Source: Orthonyx spaldingii
Lineage: Eukaryota > Chordata > Aves > Passeriformes > Orthonychidae
Reading direction: 5' to 3'
NCBI GenBank assembly: GCA_013397795.1
Contig: VZTJ01003820.1
Span: 151,641-215,640, forward strand
Length of the DNA: 64,000 bases
Made by a program: the position numbers and the translations under genes. Below are positions 1 to 15,219 of the stretch, piece by piece; positions within the stretch are counted from its first letter, which is position 1; every line of letters starts with the position of its first letter. The notes beneath the pieces were generated by a model. It saw only the letters and a list, made by a program, of their open reading frames with translations. It searched no databases and had not been told where the DNA came from.

Positions 1-3000
1 TCCCATGGTTATCCACATTAAAGTTGATTCCTGGTATCTTTAGTTGTCAGATTCCCAGCAACTCTTAATTAGTACAGAGAGGTGACATTGCTGCAGCTTC
101 ACGAGCACACGAACACCGTCAAGAGCTCTGTTCTATTGTGCTCAAGGAACTTCTCCCTTCTCCCTCAAGGTCAATGCCTGTGATTCCTCTGGGAGCTGGC
201 AGCTTAACTGAAGATACTCGAAATCTCCCAGCTTCTCAGGGATTTAGTAGGGACTGCAGACTGCTTGCATTATTTCTGAATGCCTGAAATGTTACAGGAA
301 CAAACTTTCTAAATGAATGAAAAGCATGAAAAATATGAATGCTGCGTTAACTTCCATTAACCTTCTATTTTGATCCTAAATTACTGGATTAAAACTTTAT
401 GGGTTTAAGTTTTCCTTATAAATTTTCTCTTTAAGAACATGTGCAATTCCAGAACTGTCTAATGTTAAATATATGCAGACTTTTCCAATCAATACAGACT
501 GTGGCTGGTAATGAAAGAGGAAAAACTACAAAGTTGCATTAAGCACAAAAATCTTTAACCTTTCACTTACAGGAAGATTTTGCAAGCTACTTAATTTCTC
601 TCCTTATTTTATGGTCTAGTTTTGTACTAATTTAATAAGGAATGAAGAAGAATGACAGACATCTACTGTTCCCACTTCTTTTCTCTCATTTAAAGCGAAA
701 GATATTTATTTTTTTCAATTTACAACTACTACTTAGCAATATATGAAGCAGACCTGTCCTTACTCAAAATGACTCGTTTTCATATCCATCAACGTATCCC
801 CTCATCCTCTGGAAAGTTTTAAGTGTTAGTTCACAAGGACAGAGAAGAGTATTTTTCCTAGGAAAAAAAGTCTTTGTGACTCATGAAAGCTGATGAAACA
901 GGCAAAATTTTGATGTTTGCAATACTACTTAAGAGAATTAACTGCATCAGCTAAGACTGGAAAAAAAACCAGTTTGGCAAAAATTTTTTTCTAGTCAGCA
1001 GGAAAATACATTCTGTAGCAGAAAAGTCAATAGGGTCATCTTCACAGATGAGTCTTTATCTTGTTTTTTTCTGGTTTTTCTGCATTTATTATTGTGATTC
1101 ACAAAGATTGAGGCATCATATTAAATGTATTCAAGTGGATGAAATATTCTTATACAGTATTTCATGCTTTATTTCTCATCTTCATCCCATCACATTAGTG
1201 ATGAATTAAGAGTAAATAGCTACATGATTTGCTGTGCCTAGAAAACATCTATGCATATGTAGAAGAGCTCTTCCTCCTCTTCAGTTCAAGTCTAGAAGAG
1301 GCTTCTCATTAAATGGCCATGTGACAGAAACCTACCAAACACTCTTCCTACTAAATGCAACCCTTCAACCTGTCTACTTTGTGATCAACAAAAAATATAG
1401 TTTAATCAATATCTGGCTCACTTCCACGTTTTTGTGGGGTTTTGGTTTTTTTTTAAAATCACTATCCAAAATCTGGCTAGATTCTTTGTGTGTGATATCC
1501 TACTACATTTCCTTGAAGTTTGAGGGGTTTTCCCTTTCTAATTTTTTTTTGCTTTGGTTTTTATCAGATGACATCTTGCTCTGACTGCAGTTGCTCTCGT
1601 AGTTTAAATCATACTGGATGTACTACGCCTGGAACTCTCCCAGGCCAGCAGCAGCCACTGCTAACACCTCCTCACTTGACTGAGAGTGGTCTGCTTCAAG
1701 ACTTATTACAGTAAAAGAGTAAGATTTACTAAAAGATCTACAAATACAGATTAAGCCAAGAAATTGTATTCCAAAGTGAGTTGTTGGTATAAGAGATGCA
1801 TCCACCCACAGCTCTTGTATCTACTCTGATCCAGTGGCAAGTTAGGAAATACAACATAAACTGAGTGATGTAGAGAGCAATTTACTGACAGGAAGGATTT
1901 CAGTCTGGATGACACTTGGAAAATACCCACAAGTTCTTTCCCTAAGAAATCTTTTACACAGCTCTGCATTACAGATGTTGTTCTATAGCTTCCTTCCCAA
2001 AGGAATTCTCACTTTCTTTTCACACTCGTACACACACACACCTCTGCCTGAAAGGGTAAATACTACAAGCTCTGCTTGCCCTTCACTGAAGGAGATCTTC
2101 CCCCCAGCACTGCAGGACTCTTGCACTCTGCACATCGTCGACAGGTGAGGCTTCTGCTGCCAATTTCAGCTCTGAATGGTTTCTTACACAACTCAAGTTT
2201 TATGCACACATCACTACACCCCGGGTCCCTAGTGGCACAGTCAAGTAAATACAGCTCCTCAGGTGCCTTATTAAAAAAAAGAAAATCAGAGATATAAAAA
2301 AATGTAATTGAGAAATAATTGAGAGAGAGAGACTGCAAGGAACTGTTACTTGTCCTCTCCTGATGCAGCTTTATCACAAAGCAACACCACTGGGATTTGC
2401 ACTCTGTGTTTGTGGGGATCAGATTGTTAATTACTAATCAGGCTGGTTCACAACAATTAGTCAAAGGTGCTTGTTGAACACCAATAAAAATATCACACTC
2501 ATAACTACCTTTAGCTTATTATAGTTTTACCTACAAGAAAAAGTAGATGCCATGTACCTTCCCCAATGGATTATGGAAGCAAAAGTGCGGCAAGATGCAT
2601 TAAACAAAACTCACTTAATTTGAACACACAAAACTCCCATCTACTGCTGTTCATCACCTATCCACACAGTTTCATTTCAGCTTTTCACTTTATATCCAAA
2701 AAGTATTTGCCTTTTACAGCAATTATACAGTAAGTCTTGCTTCTGAAAGCTATATTTTGCTCTTTAGAAACATTACGAAATCCACCAGTAGCATATCATC
2801 TTTGCTTTTCCATGAAGTCCCTTTATTGAAAACCACTACCACAGAGAAAAAGACCAGGACTTATTCAGATGTGAACAACTCCTCTTCAAAATGGAGAGCC
2901 CAAAAAATAACAAATTAAATTGAAGCTGCTGTTGTGAATTGTGTTTCTGGTTGAGCTGATGCTCTGAGTTTTTTCCAACTATTCCAAAAAAGTAATGGCT

Positions 3001-6000
3001 GGTATTTTTCCTACCTTGGTGAAAACTGTTAGGTCATAGTATAACTGGTGGCTAGTGTAGGACTTATTGCATGAACCTGACTACTTTTACCAGTGTATGT
3101 AGTAATTACTGTGGCTAAAAAGAGATTGCAAGTCTCTGGAGTAAAGTGACAATAAGCCAAAAATATTGAGTCATAAAGAAGGTTTATCTAAAACAAACCC
3201 ACTAGGCAATTATATGTCAAACACATTTAATTGTATGATTGTGAATAAGAATAGTCTTAAAAAGTATTTTAAAACCATATGAATGGAAACAGACAATAAA
3301 TAGGCATTTTCTTTACTTGAAATGCTTGACAGCATGAATATAATGAGCCTAGTGCAGTAAAAATAAGGCATAATTCCTCATTATGGCAGTAAGTCACAAG
3401 AACAACTGCAGTTCTACTAGCCATTACCTGTGGCTTCAGTCAATGGTAAAAATGTTCAAAAATAGTGTTTCTGCCTTAACAACCAATGAAATATAACAAT
3501 CCAATATATATAAGATATGTATGCACTTTTAGTGTTTGATTGTAATAAACCCTCTCATTTTATTGTTAAAAAAAAGTAAAACCTATTTTGTGAATCAAAG
3601 TAGAATATTGTGACATGTTTTATGACAGCACATACCCTCTGAGTTGCTAATTCAGTGTATAAATATTTGATCAGAAAAATTCTGAAGTAGTAATTCTGCA
3701 AATTTATTTTCTATTATGTTGACTGTATCAACTATAGACTTTGCTCTCATACTTTCCCCTTCTTGAGAACATTTTAAAAAGAAAAAAAAGTATCAGTATA
3801 TGAACATGCTATTTCCCAGTTATTGTAGATCCTTTTGATTTAATGAAATATTCTAATCTTTCACCTTCTTTATGTCACAACATGAATTGGAAGGATTCAA
3901 TTTGACTCCAATATTCTGTCTCATGGTATTTCACATGATTGAATCTGAACTGTATCTCTTGCATATGATAGACAGCTGAAAAAGAATTTCATCTTTTGAA
4001 AATACCAAATAAGCATGTTCTGCTTAGAATAACTTAGAACATTTACAAGGCAATTTAATTTCCCAGTTACCTTTTGAATTATCTGGACTATCTCACTCAA
4101 AAGACATTCTAATGATATAGAAAAAATATTTGACTTAGTATGTGAGTCAGCTCTAAGATAACTATGAAAAAATACTATTTTGTCTTTTTGTATGTGTTTC
4201 AATGTCTTTCAGAGAAAGTCTGAACAGCATGCATACTAAGCAGGTATTTCTTCCAGAAACCTGCCCTGTATTTGGAAAGGGAGAGTTGATCTTTATGCCA
4301 CAGCCATCATCAGTAGTAAGAAACAGTTAAGTGGATGGAAATTTAGCCATAGAAGCACTTGTGTGTTTTTACTGACAATGCACATGTGTTTGTGACAGCA
4401 GGAACCAGCTGTGAAATAAATTTTGAAACCTTATTACCCCTGATCAATAAAATAATTCAGCTCTTCTCTGGTCATGCCTGTGTTTGAAAAAGTAAAGGTT
4501 GGGAGAGCAGATGCACTTATGTGGAATGCAATGGTAAAGATGTGCTTTTCTTTCTAACTGCAGCTGCACAACTTAGAAGTTGTGCTACAGAAAGCTACAG
4601 AAGTAGGCAACAAGAAAGACAAACATGGTAAAGAAGCAGCCATCACATCCAAAACAGTAGGTCAAAAGGGCCAGCTGGCTGGCTTACACTCATGAATCTG
4701 TACTCTTTCTAGAATCTAACTATTCCAACAGCTCTGCAAAAGAAAAACACATCTCAACCCTTCATGAGAGGTACAGAGTTCTCTATGTGGTAAATTAATA
4801 AATTACCTAACAGCTTGTTAATTACATCCTTCCCCACTCATCATCCCAAGTATCCCTGTACTATCACAAGCATCATCTCATCATGTGAAAAAGGAAGATT
4901 ACATGACCACTATAATCATTATTTTCCAACAACAATGACAAAAAAAGCTAGGTAAGTACTCTTACTTGAAGCCATCAACATGCAGAGAATCATAATTAAT
5001 CTTTATGTAGTATTGCAATTTCTCATCAACTACTTAAGTATCATCATGATTGCAGGTCCAAAACAGGAACCTCTTGGTCTTGCTTAATGATTGTCTCCTG
5101 TGCTCTTCTCCCAAGACAAAGCACTGATCTGAGAGCAGAGTTGTGAACAAAACTAAGTTAATACAAACAAGAGCAAGACCAAGGTAGGTGCTAGGGTCTT
5201 GACCTGAGCTGGAAAAAATGGGTTAACCTTAAGTAACTCTTTACTGGGCTGCTAGAAATTAAGACAAGGACAGTGACAGAGCAAAAGCAAAGCAAGGACA
5301 GGGCCAGTGACCAAGGAACAGACATTTCAGTCTGTATTTGCTCTCACTTGTGACTTTTGTTTATTCAGTGCAAAGAGAATTGTTTGGAGTTTTTAAAAAA
5401 ATTGTTTACAGTAAAATGATCTTTAGAGTAAGCTGCTAAAGGCCAATAAAACCTCTCATTCTCCTCCATTCCTCTCCTTGAAGATCAACTTTATCTAGAG
5501 AATTCTTATCTTAAGTGAATAACTGATAAGAAAAATTAAAGGGCTCAACAGCACCATGTGTTAAGTAATTGGACCCCAGCTCCCACACCTCTTTGTCTCT
5601 TTGCTAAATCTCCTCTGTCTCTCAGCTAAACCAACCCGCTCAGAATATCAATCACAGCTGAGGTTGGAAATCACAGTTGGACAAAAGAAGTAATAGTATT
5701 AAAATTCAGAAAACTCAAACACACAACAACAAAAAAACCCCACCAATGAAATAAGAAACCCTAAGCCACCTGCTACAGAAATCCCCACTATATAAGCAAG
5801 GGCATAATTTTCTCTTATTTCACTGTTTCATTCCTTCATTGGTTTATCAAAACTTTCTGATACACGGTAGTTCCCCCCACAGCCCAAATTTACTTTGTGC
5901 CAACTCAGAGGTAAGTACCTAAAGACAACCTCTTAAAAAGCATCTCTCTGTCAAGACAGCCACTGTTATAAAAGGAGTTATTTATCCAGAAAGAACATTA

Positions 6001-6123
6001 CATTCATATTTATCTGTATGAGGACATCAAATTATACCACTGCACCAGAATAACCAAAGAACTACGGCTATATCACACGAAATTTCTGTACAAAAAGCTT
6101 CAGAATAGCATTAATATTTTGGG
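1..6123. other. AT-rich non-coding stretch, no gene seen
   Basis: No reading frame here exceeds about 116 codons, and none resembles a protein I know. The sequence is AT-rich and mostly unique, with short A and T runs and a brief AC repeat near 2,030-2,042. The only part I single out is the TAAT-rich segment near 2.4 kb, listed separately. I see no LINE 3' end, LTR terminus or RNA gene. It could be intergenic or intronic; nothing in the sequence decides between them. Confidence 0.7.
2401..2485. promoter_or_regulatory. Candidate regulatory element (TAAT and TCF/LEF-like cores)
   Basis: A compact cluster holds a homeodomain-type core TTAATTA at 2,427-2,433, a second core CAATTAG at 2,454-2,460, and directly next to it TCAAAGG at 2,461-2,467, which fits the TCF/LEF consensus. 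ACAAT, a SOX-type core, overlaps this cluster. Such clusters are typical of vertebrate developmental enhancers, but these cores also occur by chance in AT-rich DNA. The call is an inference that only cross-species conservation could confirm. Confidence 0.2.
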
Positions 6124-6232
6124 ATTTTTTTTGTTGTTGTTTTTTTTTTTTGTTTTGTTTTGGTTTTTTTGTTTTGTTTTGTTTTTTGTTTGTTTTTTTT
6201 TGTTGTTTTTTGTTTTTGGGGATGTGTGTGTG
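6124..6232 (+). repeat. T/G low-complexity tract
   Basis: About 110 bases made almost only of T runs broken by single or paired G, with TTG and TTTTG units, ending in GGGGATGTGTGTGTGG. It may be the decayed tail of an old retroposon on the minus strand (read there as an A/C-rich tail), but no LINE or SINE body is recognisable beside it. Length polymorphism and assembly error are likely in such a tract. Confidence 0.85.
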
Positions 6233-9200
6233 GCTTATACTGCTTCCAGGACAACATAAGCAGAGAAATTAAATTAATCTGGGTTTTTTTCTGTAGAAAG
6301 AATGTATATCAGTGAGCCAAAACCATGCATACACTCTCGCAGCTGAGCCAACAGAATGAAAAGTGTGACTTCTCCTGCAAAGTCAGAAAAGTTTTCTTGA
6401 ATGGCCTAAATTTGGTGCATTTTATATCACTAAAATTCCTTGCACAGACAAAATCTAGCAATGTCAATTGATCTTTCTCTAGATATGCAAAACGGATATG
6501 CATTCCGAATAAGAGAGGCTTATCTCATGACTATTCAGAATCCCCCACAACACTTCTTTTGTTAAAACTTTCAGGTGCTTAAGAGACTACAAAAAATGCA
6601 AAGAGAACCAACTGTAAAACTGTTAATATTTAGCAGGCTGTAGTACTGATTTGATACATATTTATTTTTACAACAACCCCAATCAAGCTTTCATATTTTC
6701 ACAGATACAAACCAGACCTGAAAGCTACTCCATAATCTTCAGCTAAAATGCTTGCTGAATTTCTCTGTGCAAGAACTGTACAGGCAAACAAACTATCCCA
6801 GTTTGTTAAATGGGGGAGATATTGATGGGGAGAGAAGAACCCCCCCGGTTCATAAAAAGCAGTGTTTCAGATTATTACATTTGGAGCTTATGAGAAGTTC
6901 TCTACTCTGCACCTAGATCGATACTTGTAAAGTGTCTGTCCTGCATGAAGAATTCTGCAAAGAAATATCTTCCTAATCGCATGGGTAAACTGAGCAGCTG
7001 CTGCTATCTTCCTTGAGTCCTGTCTACATGGAAAAATTATTCCCAAATATGACACGTTATGAATTTGAAGTGCAATAGCTGTTCCAAAACAGCTACTCAC
7101 AGGACACAGCTACTGCAGTCTAAGAGCATTCCACATTCAAAAAGGTTTTAAACTGCAAGATTATTCATGTCCTCCTCTGAGTGCCCCCAGTGAGAAGCTT
7201 CAAGGGGTGTTAGACTGTGTCTTTTCTGAAATCCAGGATTACTCATGTAAACTGCAATAATCAAGCATTACAAGGTAAAGTAGCCAAAGGAAGATGCTTC
7301 CAAATATATGCCAAAATGACAGCATGAGGACTAAAATATCATTTCTAGTTTCAATGTCACAGAATAGACCTAGAAACAGTGACAATTACAACTGAAATTT
7401 GGTACATATTCTTTCTCCCTCTATTCTTCATGGTGCTCTGCTAAGAAGAGAAAAAACTTCACTTTTTTTTCTGCTGGCATATATGAATTACGTTACCGCC
7501 TTAAAAGTCATACATAATAGACTCAATGTTCAGGCTTGTCAGTTCCTCCACAAAAGAACATAACAACTGTTCTAGTTTTGTAACATTTTCTCCAGGTTCT
7601 TCAGCCTGCAGGCTCTTTAGTAGCAGCCAAATGCCTGGATATACTTTAAATAAGTAACTGTACAGCTTATAATTCAGAATACCTGCTGACCCAACATGGT
7701 ATACAGCCCTTCTCTAAATCCCATGACAAAAATCCCATGCTGTTAGCGCTGAAGAACTTTGGTTCTCACTCGCCATCTACTAGTCACTTATAGGGTCAAG
7801 CAGGATGTTAATAGGGAGCACTCAACAGTATCCAGATTAATTCATATAAAAAAAGATATGGTACATATGAAACCAGAATTTTATATGTAGCAAGAAAACA
7901 TAATCCTCTTTGCTTATTTTCTATCAGTACTTGTTTGGACTTCTCTATTCTGAGGCATTTTCTTCACATGTTCACATCACTCACACTGTATGTCTTTTGT
8001 GGGGTAAGATTCCTGACATATTTTCACCCTGAAGCTGTGATCATCATCTTTTGAAAGTAACAGGCAGAGACAATGACAAAAAAGCCCATAAACCCTTACA
8101 CTTCAAGTAAATGCCTAGCAAAAGTTTTAGCTCAGATGTATGCTAAATATAGAGGTATCAACTACTGACTACACCAGGAAAAATAGGGGACTTCCTGTTT
8201 TTAATTAAAGCTTTCATAATGGGGAATTTATTTCTTCCACACTCACTCTGTCACTGTAAGCCATTTTTTTGTAATGCTTTATTTCAACACAAGAGAAAAG
8301 ACATGAATGCTCTAAGGTGCAAGTATTACCAACACAGATGGATCAATCTTCAAGCACAGAATGACACATAGATCATGAAGGAGGTAAGCCACAAAAAATA
8401 TCTGGAGAAAGTTAAATGAACAAAACCAGGTCAGTGACTCAGTTCTGTGGTGCTCCACAGCCATTCTGGTAGAGATAATTTGCCTGGTGAAATCATCCTG
8501 ATCAATAGCTCCAAGGCAGCTGTGAGCTGGCTCTGTGACAGTCTATTGACTAGAGCCTTTCTTCTTTTCATCATTCAAATGGCATACTTCTGCAACCTGA
8601 CCCAGGCTGCAAGGTCCCACCAGCAGATGTTGACATTATCTCCTCCTGATTGTAACAGCTTATCATAAACAATTAGTCTGCTTTTTGAGCTTTGTTTTTG
8701 TTGGATTCTTTGAAAAAAAAGGCTACATAGGGGAATAGTAGGAAGAAAAAAAGATTATGATTTATAACTTGGTACAGAATGCATGTTGACACTTCTATCA
8801 TATGTTTCCATTATGGTGAAGAAATCAGGATGCCATTAATCTGTATTTTCCAGACTAACCAAACGCCCTTATGTTTTACTGTATGTTGCTGTTTCATTCA
8901 ACAGACCATCTTAAGAAATGTACAAAAACAATGGGTTTGTACTGCTGTTATCTCCCTACATTTCTAAAGTATCTTTCTTTTCTCTTCCGTATCATACTGC
9001 CAGGCAGAAAAGCTGAACTCCAGTAAGATAGACTTTTACCCCTGTTTAAGGTCAGTGACACATGCATTGTTTTTTACTGTTTTACACTGTCTTAACAGTC
9101 ATGAATTTGAGAGGCAGTCCTGTGGTACATCCATGATCTTTAAATATGTCAAAGTAAGTGCCATGCTGTACCATGTAACTTTGACACTACTGTATCAGAG

Positions 9201-12200
9201 ATGAAGACTGAACTGTAGTTCCTATCACCAAACAAGACACAGCAGAAGAACAATGTACTACTGAACATCTCTCTCAGCCAGCTGCCATGACCTGGAAAAA
9301 AACCAATTCCTTTTGATGCAGCTAACAGACATTTCAAGCATGGCCAGGCACACAGATTTATTCAGATGGCTTTATGATTTAGGCTATTGCCTATAGAGAC
9401 CTTCTAGGAAGCTACTGAGCACCATTTTGTAAGGATCATTAGCTAGAACTGACCTCAAATACCACAGTTAAATCTACAAAGGGCTCAACCAGCTCTATTC
9501 AAAAATCAGACAATTTTTATGCTGGCATCAATGAAAGCAGAGTGGGATTAGTGGGGAAATACAAACTGGAGAGTCACACACACAAATGCCTTGTTTTGGA
9601 GTCAGTGAGTATAATCAAAGTCTAGTACCCAAAATGAATAAGATGATCTGTTATGGAGATTTTGATTATTTCTCTATTTGCTTGAAGTACAACCTGATAG
9701 CAAAGGCACATAATCTAGCAAACTGACATCTAGATTCAGTGTAGTAATTTCTTTTCCAAACCCAATTTGATCAGTAACATGCTCCATGACCCTGGATGAT
9801 ATGCTCTGTTTTCCTCACCCGATGTCTTGTGCCTCTCCTGCACATTGCCAAGCTCTCACTTCAATGCTGCACACCAGCCACAAATTAATCCATCTTATGA
9901 TAGCAAAGGATATTGTTAAACAAATAATTCCTAAAATTTGTGAGGGTTGACTCTTCTTTTAATTACTGGCTATCATAACTAAATGTAAGATTTTATTTCG
10001 TTAAGAAAAATGAAAAGGATATAAAAAAAACCACCAGATCAAGCCAACACATTTAACTCTTCACTCACTTCTTCTGTGGACAGCATACAGTTGTGCAATT
10101 TCTGCACGGAATTACACCTTGCTGTAGTGTCAGAAATAGTGTTCATTTACTGGACTTGGGCAATCATCACTGAAGATTAAATCTTACATTTTTTTAAATT
10201 CCAGCATTAGAAACAGAAGTGTCTTAGCCTGTTCAGAAACACCAAGTTTCAAAAACACCACCTTCAAGAAGGGAAAATACTCAATACTGAACTACTGACA
10301 GATGATACTGAATACATGTCAGCAAACTTAACTTTGTAGTCACCCATTTTATATCAAATATGCAGTCATAACATTTTTGTCATAAACCTAAATCAAACAC
10401 ACATTCATTAATTTTATGGTGTCAGGAACTTCTGGTAGCAGCATAAGAATTAGTGACTCTCATCACTTACTTTTCCCTGAAACAAAGATACCTGGTTCTT
10501 AAATGTATGCAGTGGACATGGCACAGAAAGGTTTTGACAGATATGCAATTCCTTCCTTGTCTCTTTCTCCTGCCTTTCCTGGTTCACAAAAACTGACAGC
10601 TAATGGAAGTGACCATGATTCACCTAAAGAAACGCTAGATCAAGTGGAGCCGCCACAGCATACTCTGTTACCTGTGTAGGACTAACACCAGACTGATAAA
10701 TGCTCCTTTCCCCCTTGCTGACTTGGAAAGGGATTTAAATGAAGCTGCTAACTCTAATGAGCAGCACACTGCTGGTTGTCTGAAGTGAGCTGTACACCAC
10801 TTACAATCAAACTGTAAACCAGTCATTTCACTTCACTGATCTTCTTCAGGCTTCCTAGAGTTTAACAGACAACCCATTATTCAGTCCATCACACTGCCTG
10901 TCCACCTCTCTCCTCCAATTGTTTCAAGACACAGGATGAAGCAATTCATGCTATCTTACACAACCTGTTTTCCAAATCTCTCTGCTCACAGAAGGCTGCT
11001 GTTCACAGGGGACTGAAAAAACCTCTAAAACAAAACCAAAAACCACAACACAACAGCAAACTTAGAGCACCTTTAGCAGTGTTATCAACAACAAGCATGT
11101 CAAGGACAGATTCTCCAGCATGTCAAGAACGGCTTTCCTAAACATGATCTCCTAAAATGATGTATTTCTTCTGGCATCTTAAGTAAATTAACCGCCAGGA
11201 ACCTCAGTATTAGAAATGGAATTAAAATAACATAACCTTGATACTTTGGGGTTTACTTATTTTGTTATGAATAGCAGCTGTATCCTCTTGTTTGGAATGG
11301 GAGTCTTTTGACAGCCCACTACTGCAAAGCACACACATGGCCTTGTGCAATTTGGGTAAGAGCACAGAAGAATCAGACCTTTTATTCTGCTCACACACAA
11401 AACTGTGCCTACAGAACTCTGTCTCTATCAGATCCCAGCTGAAAGACGTGATGAATGAGCCTCAAGAGAGCACTTCTCCTTGCCTTCGGCTCCAATGGCT
11501 TGCAGGCATATGACACTCCATCAACAGCGAGAGCTGGCAGCTTGAAAGGCGGGAAGGACGTTCACTGATAGCATGCATCTGCTTAGTAACAGCACTGGTG
11601 CTCCATTCCTTTTCCCATTCATTGCCTGCAGGAACGACTCCATTGAGAGGCTCACCATCAACAGATGGTCCCAGGCTAAGGTGTAATCAGGAGCAGCTTG
11701 CTAAATTTACCCCAAACAAATAGAATTACAGGCTTTTGTGGAATCTGAAATGATCTGGGAACTTGGGTGGTACCGAGAGTGTTAATGTGAGTACATCCCA
11801 AAACAATGATCTGAAGTTGTCAGTGAAAATTAGCTCTGCCCTGAAGTTGCATATTTATACCCATGCTGCTTAGTGCCTCAGCTTACACAATAGATGCTGA
11901 TTTTGAGAGAATTTTTATCTGCATCCTAATTAAGTCATTTACCTCCTACAGTCTTCTTTTCCCCTCAGGATATACTCTGCTGAAAATGTTTTAATGCAAA
12001 ATCTACACTTTCATCACCTTCAACTCCTGAGTATTTCATATGTCGACTTTTTACTCCATTAAGAAAATAAAAACTACTATTAAAATTGAATAAGTCTTTA
12101 CCAAGACAGAAAACTATGTTATAACATAGAATTGGATGTGTATATGCCTTGAAAGCACTATTACCTCTAAGTTACTTGTTGTTTTGTTGAATGCAACATT

Positions 12201-15200
12201 TAAGTTTGGAATCATGCCCTCTTAAAATCTACTAATAGCAATCCAAGCACAAGCAAAGGGGCAAAAAATATATTAATTTCAAATGCAAGTTCTGTATCAA
12301 GATTTAGTATTTTAATTTACAACTCCTGTGCAGAGAACAAGCAATTTATTTTTACACAAAAATGTATACAACTGCTCCAGAGAAAAATCAATTATATTCT
12401 ACAAACTGGCATACACACATAAAATAATACTAAGCATGCTAGCGGGCTGCACTAGCAGAACTGTGGATCCAACCCCAGTGAAAGATTTCATATGGTGACT
12501 GCATGCAAACTAATGTTCATTTGTTTGTCAGATGTATTCATAGCAAAACTGAGTACAATCTTAGGCATCAATTTGATCACTTGCTTGTCCAGGTGACAAA
12601 AAATGCGGCATATGGAAGTCACCAGTGTCATGCCGAAGATGACATACCAGTGGTGGTCTGAGCCTAAAAGCTACACATATGAAATGAAGCGTTGCTTCAT
12701 TTTATGTTACCCCACTGCCTTCAGGTAGCACAATACGACTTAACAGAGAAAGCATAATAAAAGCTGACTTCTCCAAACTGGCTTTGAAAAAACTAAGCAC
12801 GGGTTTTTTTAGCTTGTAAAATTTAGGCCATTTATAAAATTAATAAAAGCCTCCTGAGGCTGTCGTTCTGCAGCAACACAAGACTTTCAGCATTTGTTTA
12901 ACTAAAGAGGTCCCTATACTTCTGACTCAGGGTAGTGTACTGCTCCCTAATTGTACCAAAATAACTGCTTTTGGGGCTATGAGATGGATCCTGACATATG
13001 TAGTGATTTGGTTAAAGAAACATCAGGTGGCCCATAGCAGAATTGGTTTTGACCTTGATCAACCCCTTGATCCGTTTCATAGTATCCAACCTGTCATCAC
13101 AACTGAGAATGACAAATGCTTAACTACAGGGAGATCTCAGCAGTCAGCCGAGAAGGAAGAAACTAGGACTAAAACCAGAAAATCTGCCAAAACCCTTCAC
13201 ACCACGGAGCTGTGGTTTAGGCAAGAACTAGGCTGGGTCGTACATCACAGCCTTGAAGTTCACATCACCATTGGTACACTCACCTGCTTAACTCCTTTTT
13301 AGCACTGAGTGATTGCCATGAAAAGCTCCTTCTCATCCATTTCTGCACGTAAAGCCCTAGGTCAGAACTTCTGTCTCTATGGACCACAAACTCCTGCATA
13401 ATTACAATCCACTACATGTAGTTGCTACACATACTTGCATGGTAAATCACTACAACCATGGATTTTTTTTTTTTAAAGCAACTTCACAAGTTTTTTTTAA
13501 TCTTTGCTAAGATCACAGCTATGTTCTTCTTAAGTTATATAATAAATACTGGCTTTGATCTAAATATTTCCCAATGTCAGAAATATTCTTAAAATCAAAT
13601 CAGGATAGATACCTAGTAACAGACTTCTTGTTATCTTGTATGTTCTTCTTCTTCAAAAAAAAAAGTAGCTGCAGACATTTAAAAAGAGTTGAGATCTGTG
13701 CTATGATTTCACTGATAATAAAAGTTTATCAGTTTAAAGTCTGGGAAATGCTTAAGTACTGTCACAGAAAAGGCAAGTTTGCATGTGAGATCCCTCACAG
13801 AGCTTGTGGTCCTTCATGAATACCAGAGGCACACCTGATACCTCCCAGTAAGCTGCCGAAAAGGAGATGCTTCCAGAAGAAGTTCCCAGATGGGCAACAA
13901 TTACTATCATCCCTCACTCCACAGCTTCACTGGTAGCTAAGATGGGTTACCCTGCTTGTCTGCTACAAAATACATATGGTCACATACAGCTGCAGCTTTG
14001 GATAACACAATCCTCTGAGTAAAAGCAAAAAGCTTTCTGTGCATTTAAAAAAATTTATTAAGATTACCACGATGTTAACAGCCAGTGACAAAGACAGCCT
14101 AAATGAATGAAAAGAAACCAGGAAAAGGCCACTGTAGGGATGCTACAGTAATGCTTTTCAAAATAGAACAGATATATTCTAGAATAATATAAAATAAAGC
14201 TGAGAATCACATCTTTCCTGAGAGATTTACATTTTAGTTTTGGAACTATATTCACGACTCTGTAAGATTTTCTACATCTATCACATGTATTTTATAATTA
14301 GTATTAATGTTCCAGTTTTAGAGCAAAATTCATTTTATATGGACAGAACTGATGAATACCTACATTTGGAGAAGACTCTGCAAGCTGATATCTGTCTGTA
14401 CCACCAGCATTATCATATAAATTTAATGGAGCAAAGTAAAAAGACCAAGCTCTAAGTCTTACCACTTCCTTAAAAAAAAAAAGGTGATAAAGTAATAACC
14501 TCGAGACTGCACAGAGAAGCCTGAGATGTATTGTGTATAAATTGCAGATCATGTACTAAATCCACCCAGGGAAAGTGTAATTTGTAAATGCAAAACCTAA
14601 CATACATCCCCCCCGATTACAAAATCTAGATGATAAAGCTATTTCATAAGTGACTCCTAGGTGGATTTTTCCATAACACATGTCATTTTTCTGTTCCTAA
14701 GTCAAAAAAGGAATTAAAGTATGCTTTGTGGTATTTACTAAACTTGGCATTGAGTAATTTTCCCTCTTTCAACTTTGTAAATCTGTAAGGTGTATGTAAC
14801 CACTAAAAATAGTTTTTACTCTTTGTCTAAGGCGTGTGCCAATATACAGAAGCCAGAAAAATGCACCAAGTGACTTATTGAAAAGCCTTCGATTTGTGAA
14901 AGTAATTAAACAAACTGGCCTCTTCTCTGGGAGGTACGGCTTGGCATCATAGCCTTGGATAAGGAGACTGCTTAACCTGCGGTGCTCCACTGAGCATTAG
15001 ATAATAGAAAATCTTCCAATCTGAAGTAAAAGAATTATCACCAGCCTTGTATTAAGTTCCTGGTAGGTGGGTTTGCCAGCAACACACTGCTGCCTCTGGC
15101 AAGTTCAAAAGGCCATTCCCATGCTAAGGGTGCAGAGGTTTGCTTTTGTCCCTTCTCAAGTCCCTAGTAGCTGGCATTTAGGAAGATAAGGAATTGCTTA
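6233..15200. other. AT-rich non-coding stretch, no gene seen
   Basis: Unique AT-rich sequence. The longest frame (12,979-13,302, plus strand, 107 codons) has no recognisable domain and no convincing splice or start context. Minor T runs occur near 13,460-13,500 and a poly-A run near 14,472. A somewhat GC-richer, repeat-free segment at 11.46-11.96 kb is listed separately. No mobile element boundary was found. Confidence 0.65.
11460..11960. promoter_or_regulatory. Candidate conserved non-coding segment
   Basis: This 500-base stretch stands out by eye. It is repeat-free, has balanced base composition, and lacks the A/T runs common on both sides. It has several motif-like words, including CATCAACAGATGG with an E-box CAGATG near 11,661, GGTGTAATCAGG near 11,680 and CCTAATTAAGTC near 11,926. 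The sequence gives no direct proof of function. Confidence is low because conservation cannot be measured from one genome. Confidence 0.15.
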
Positions 15201-15219
15201 ATGAGACACCAATCTTCTT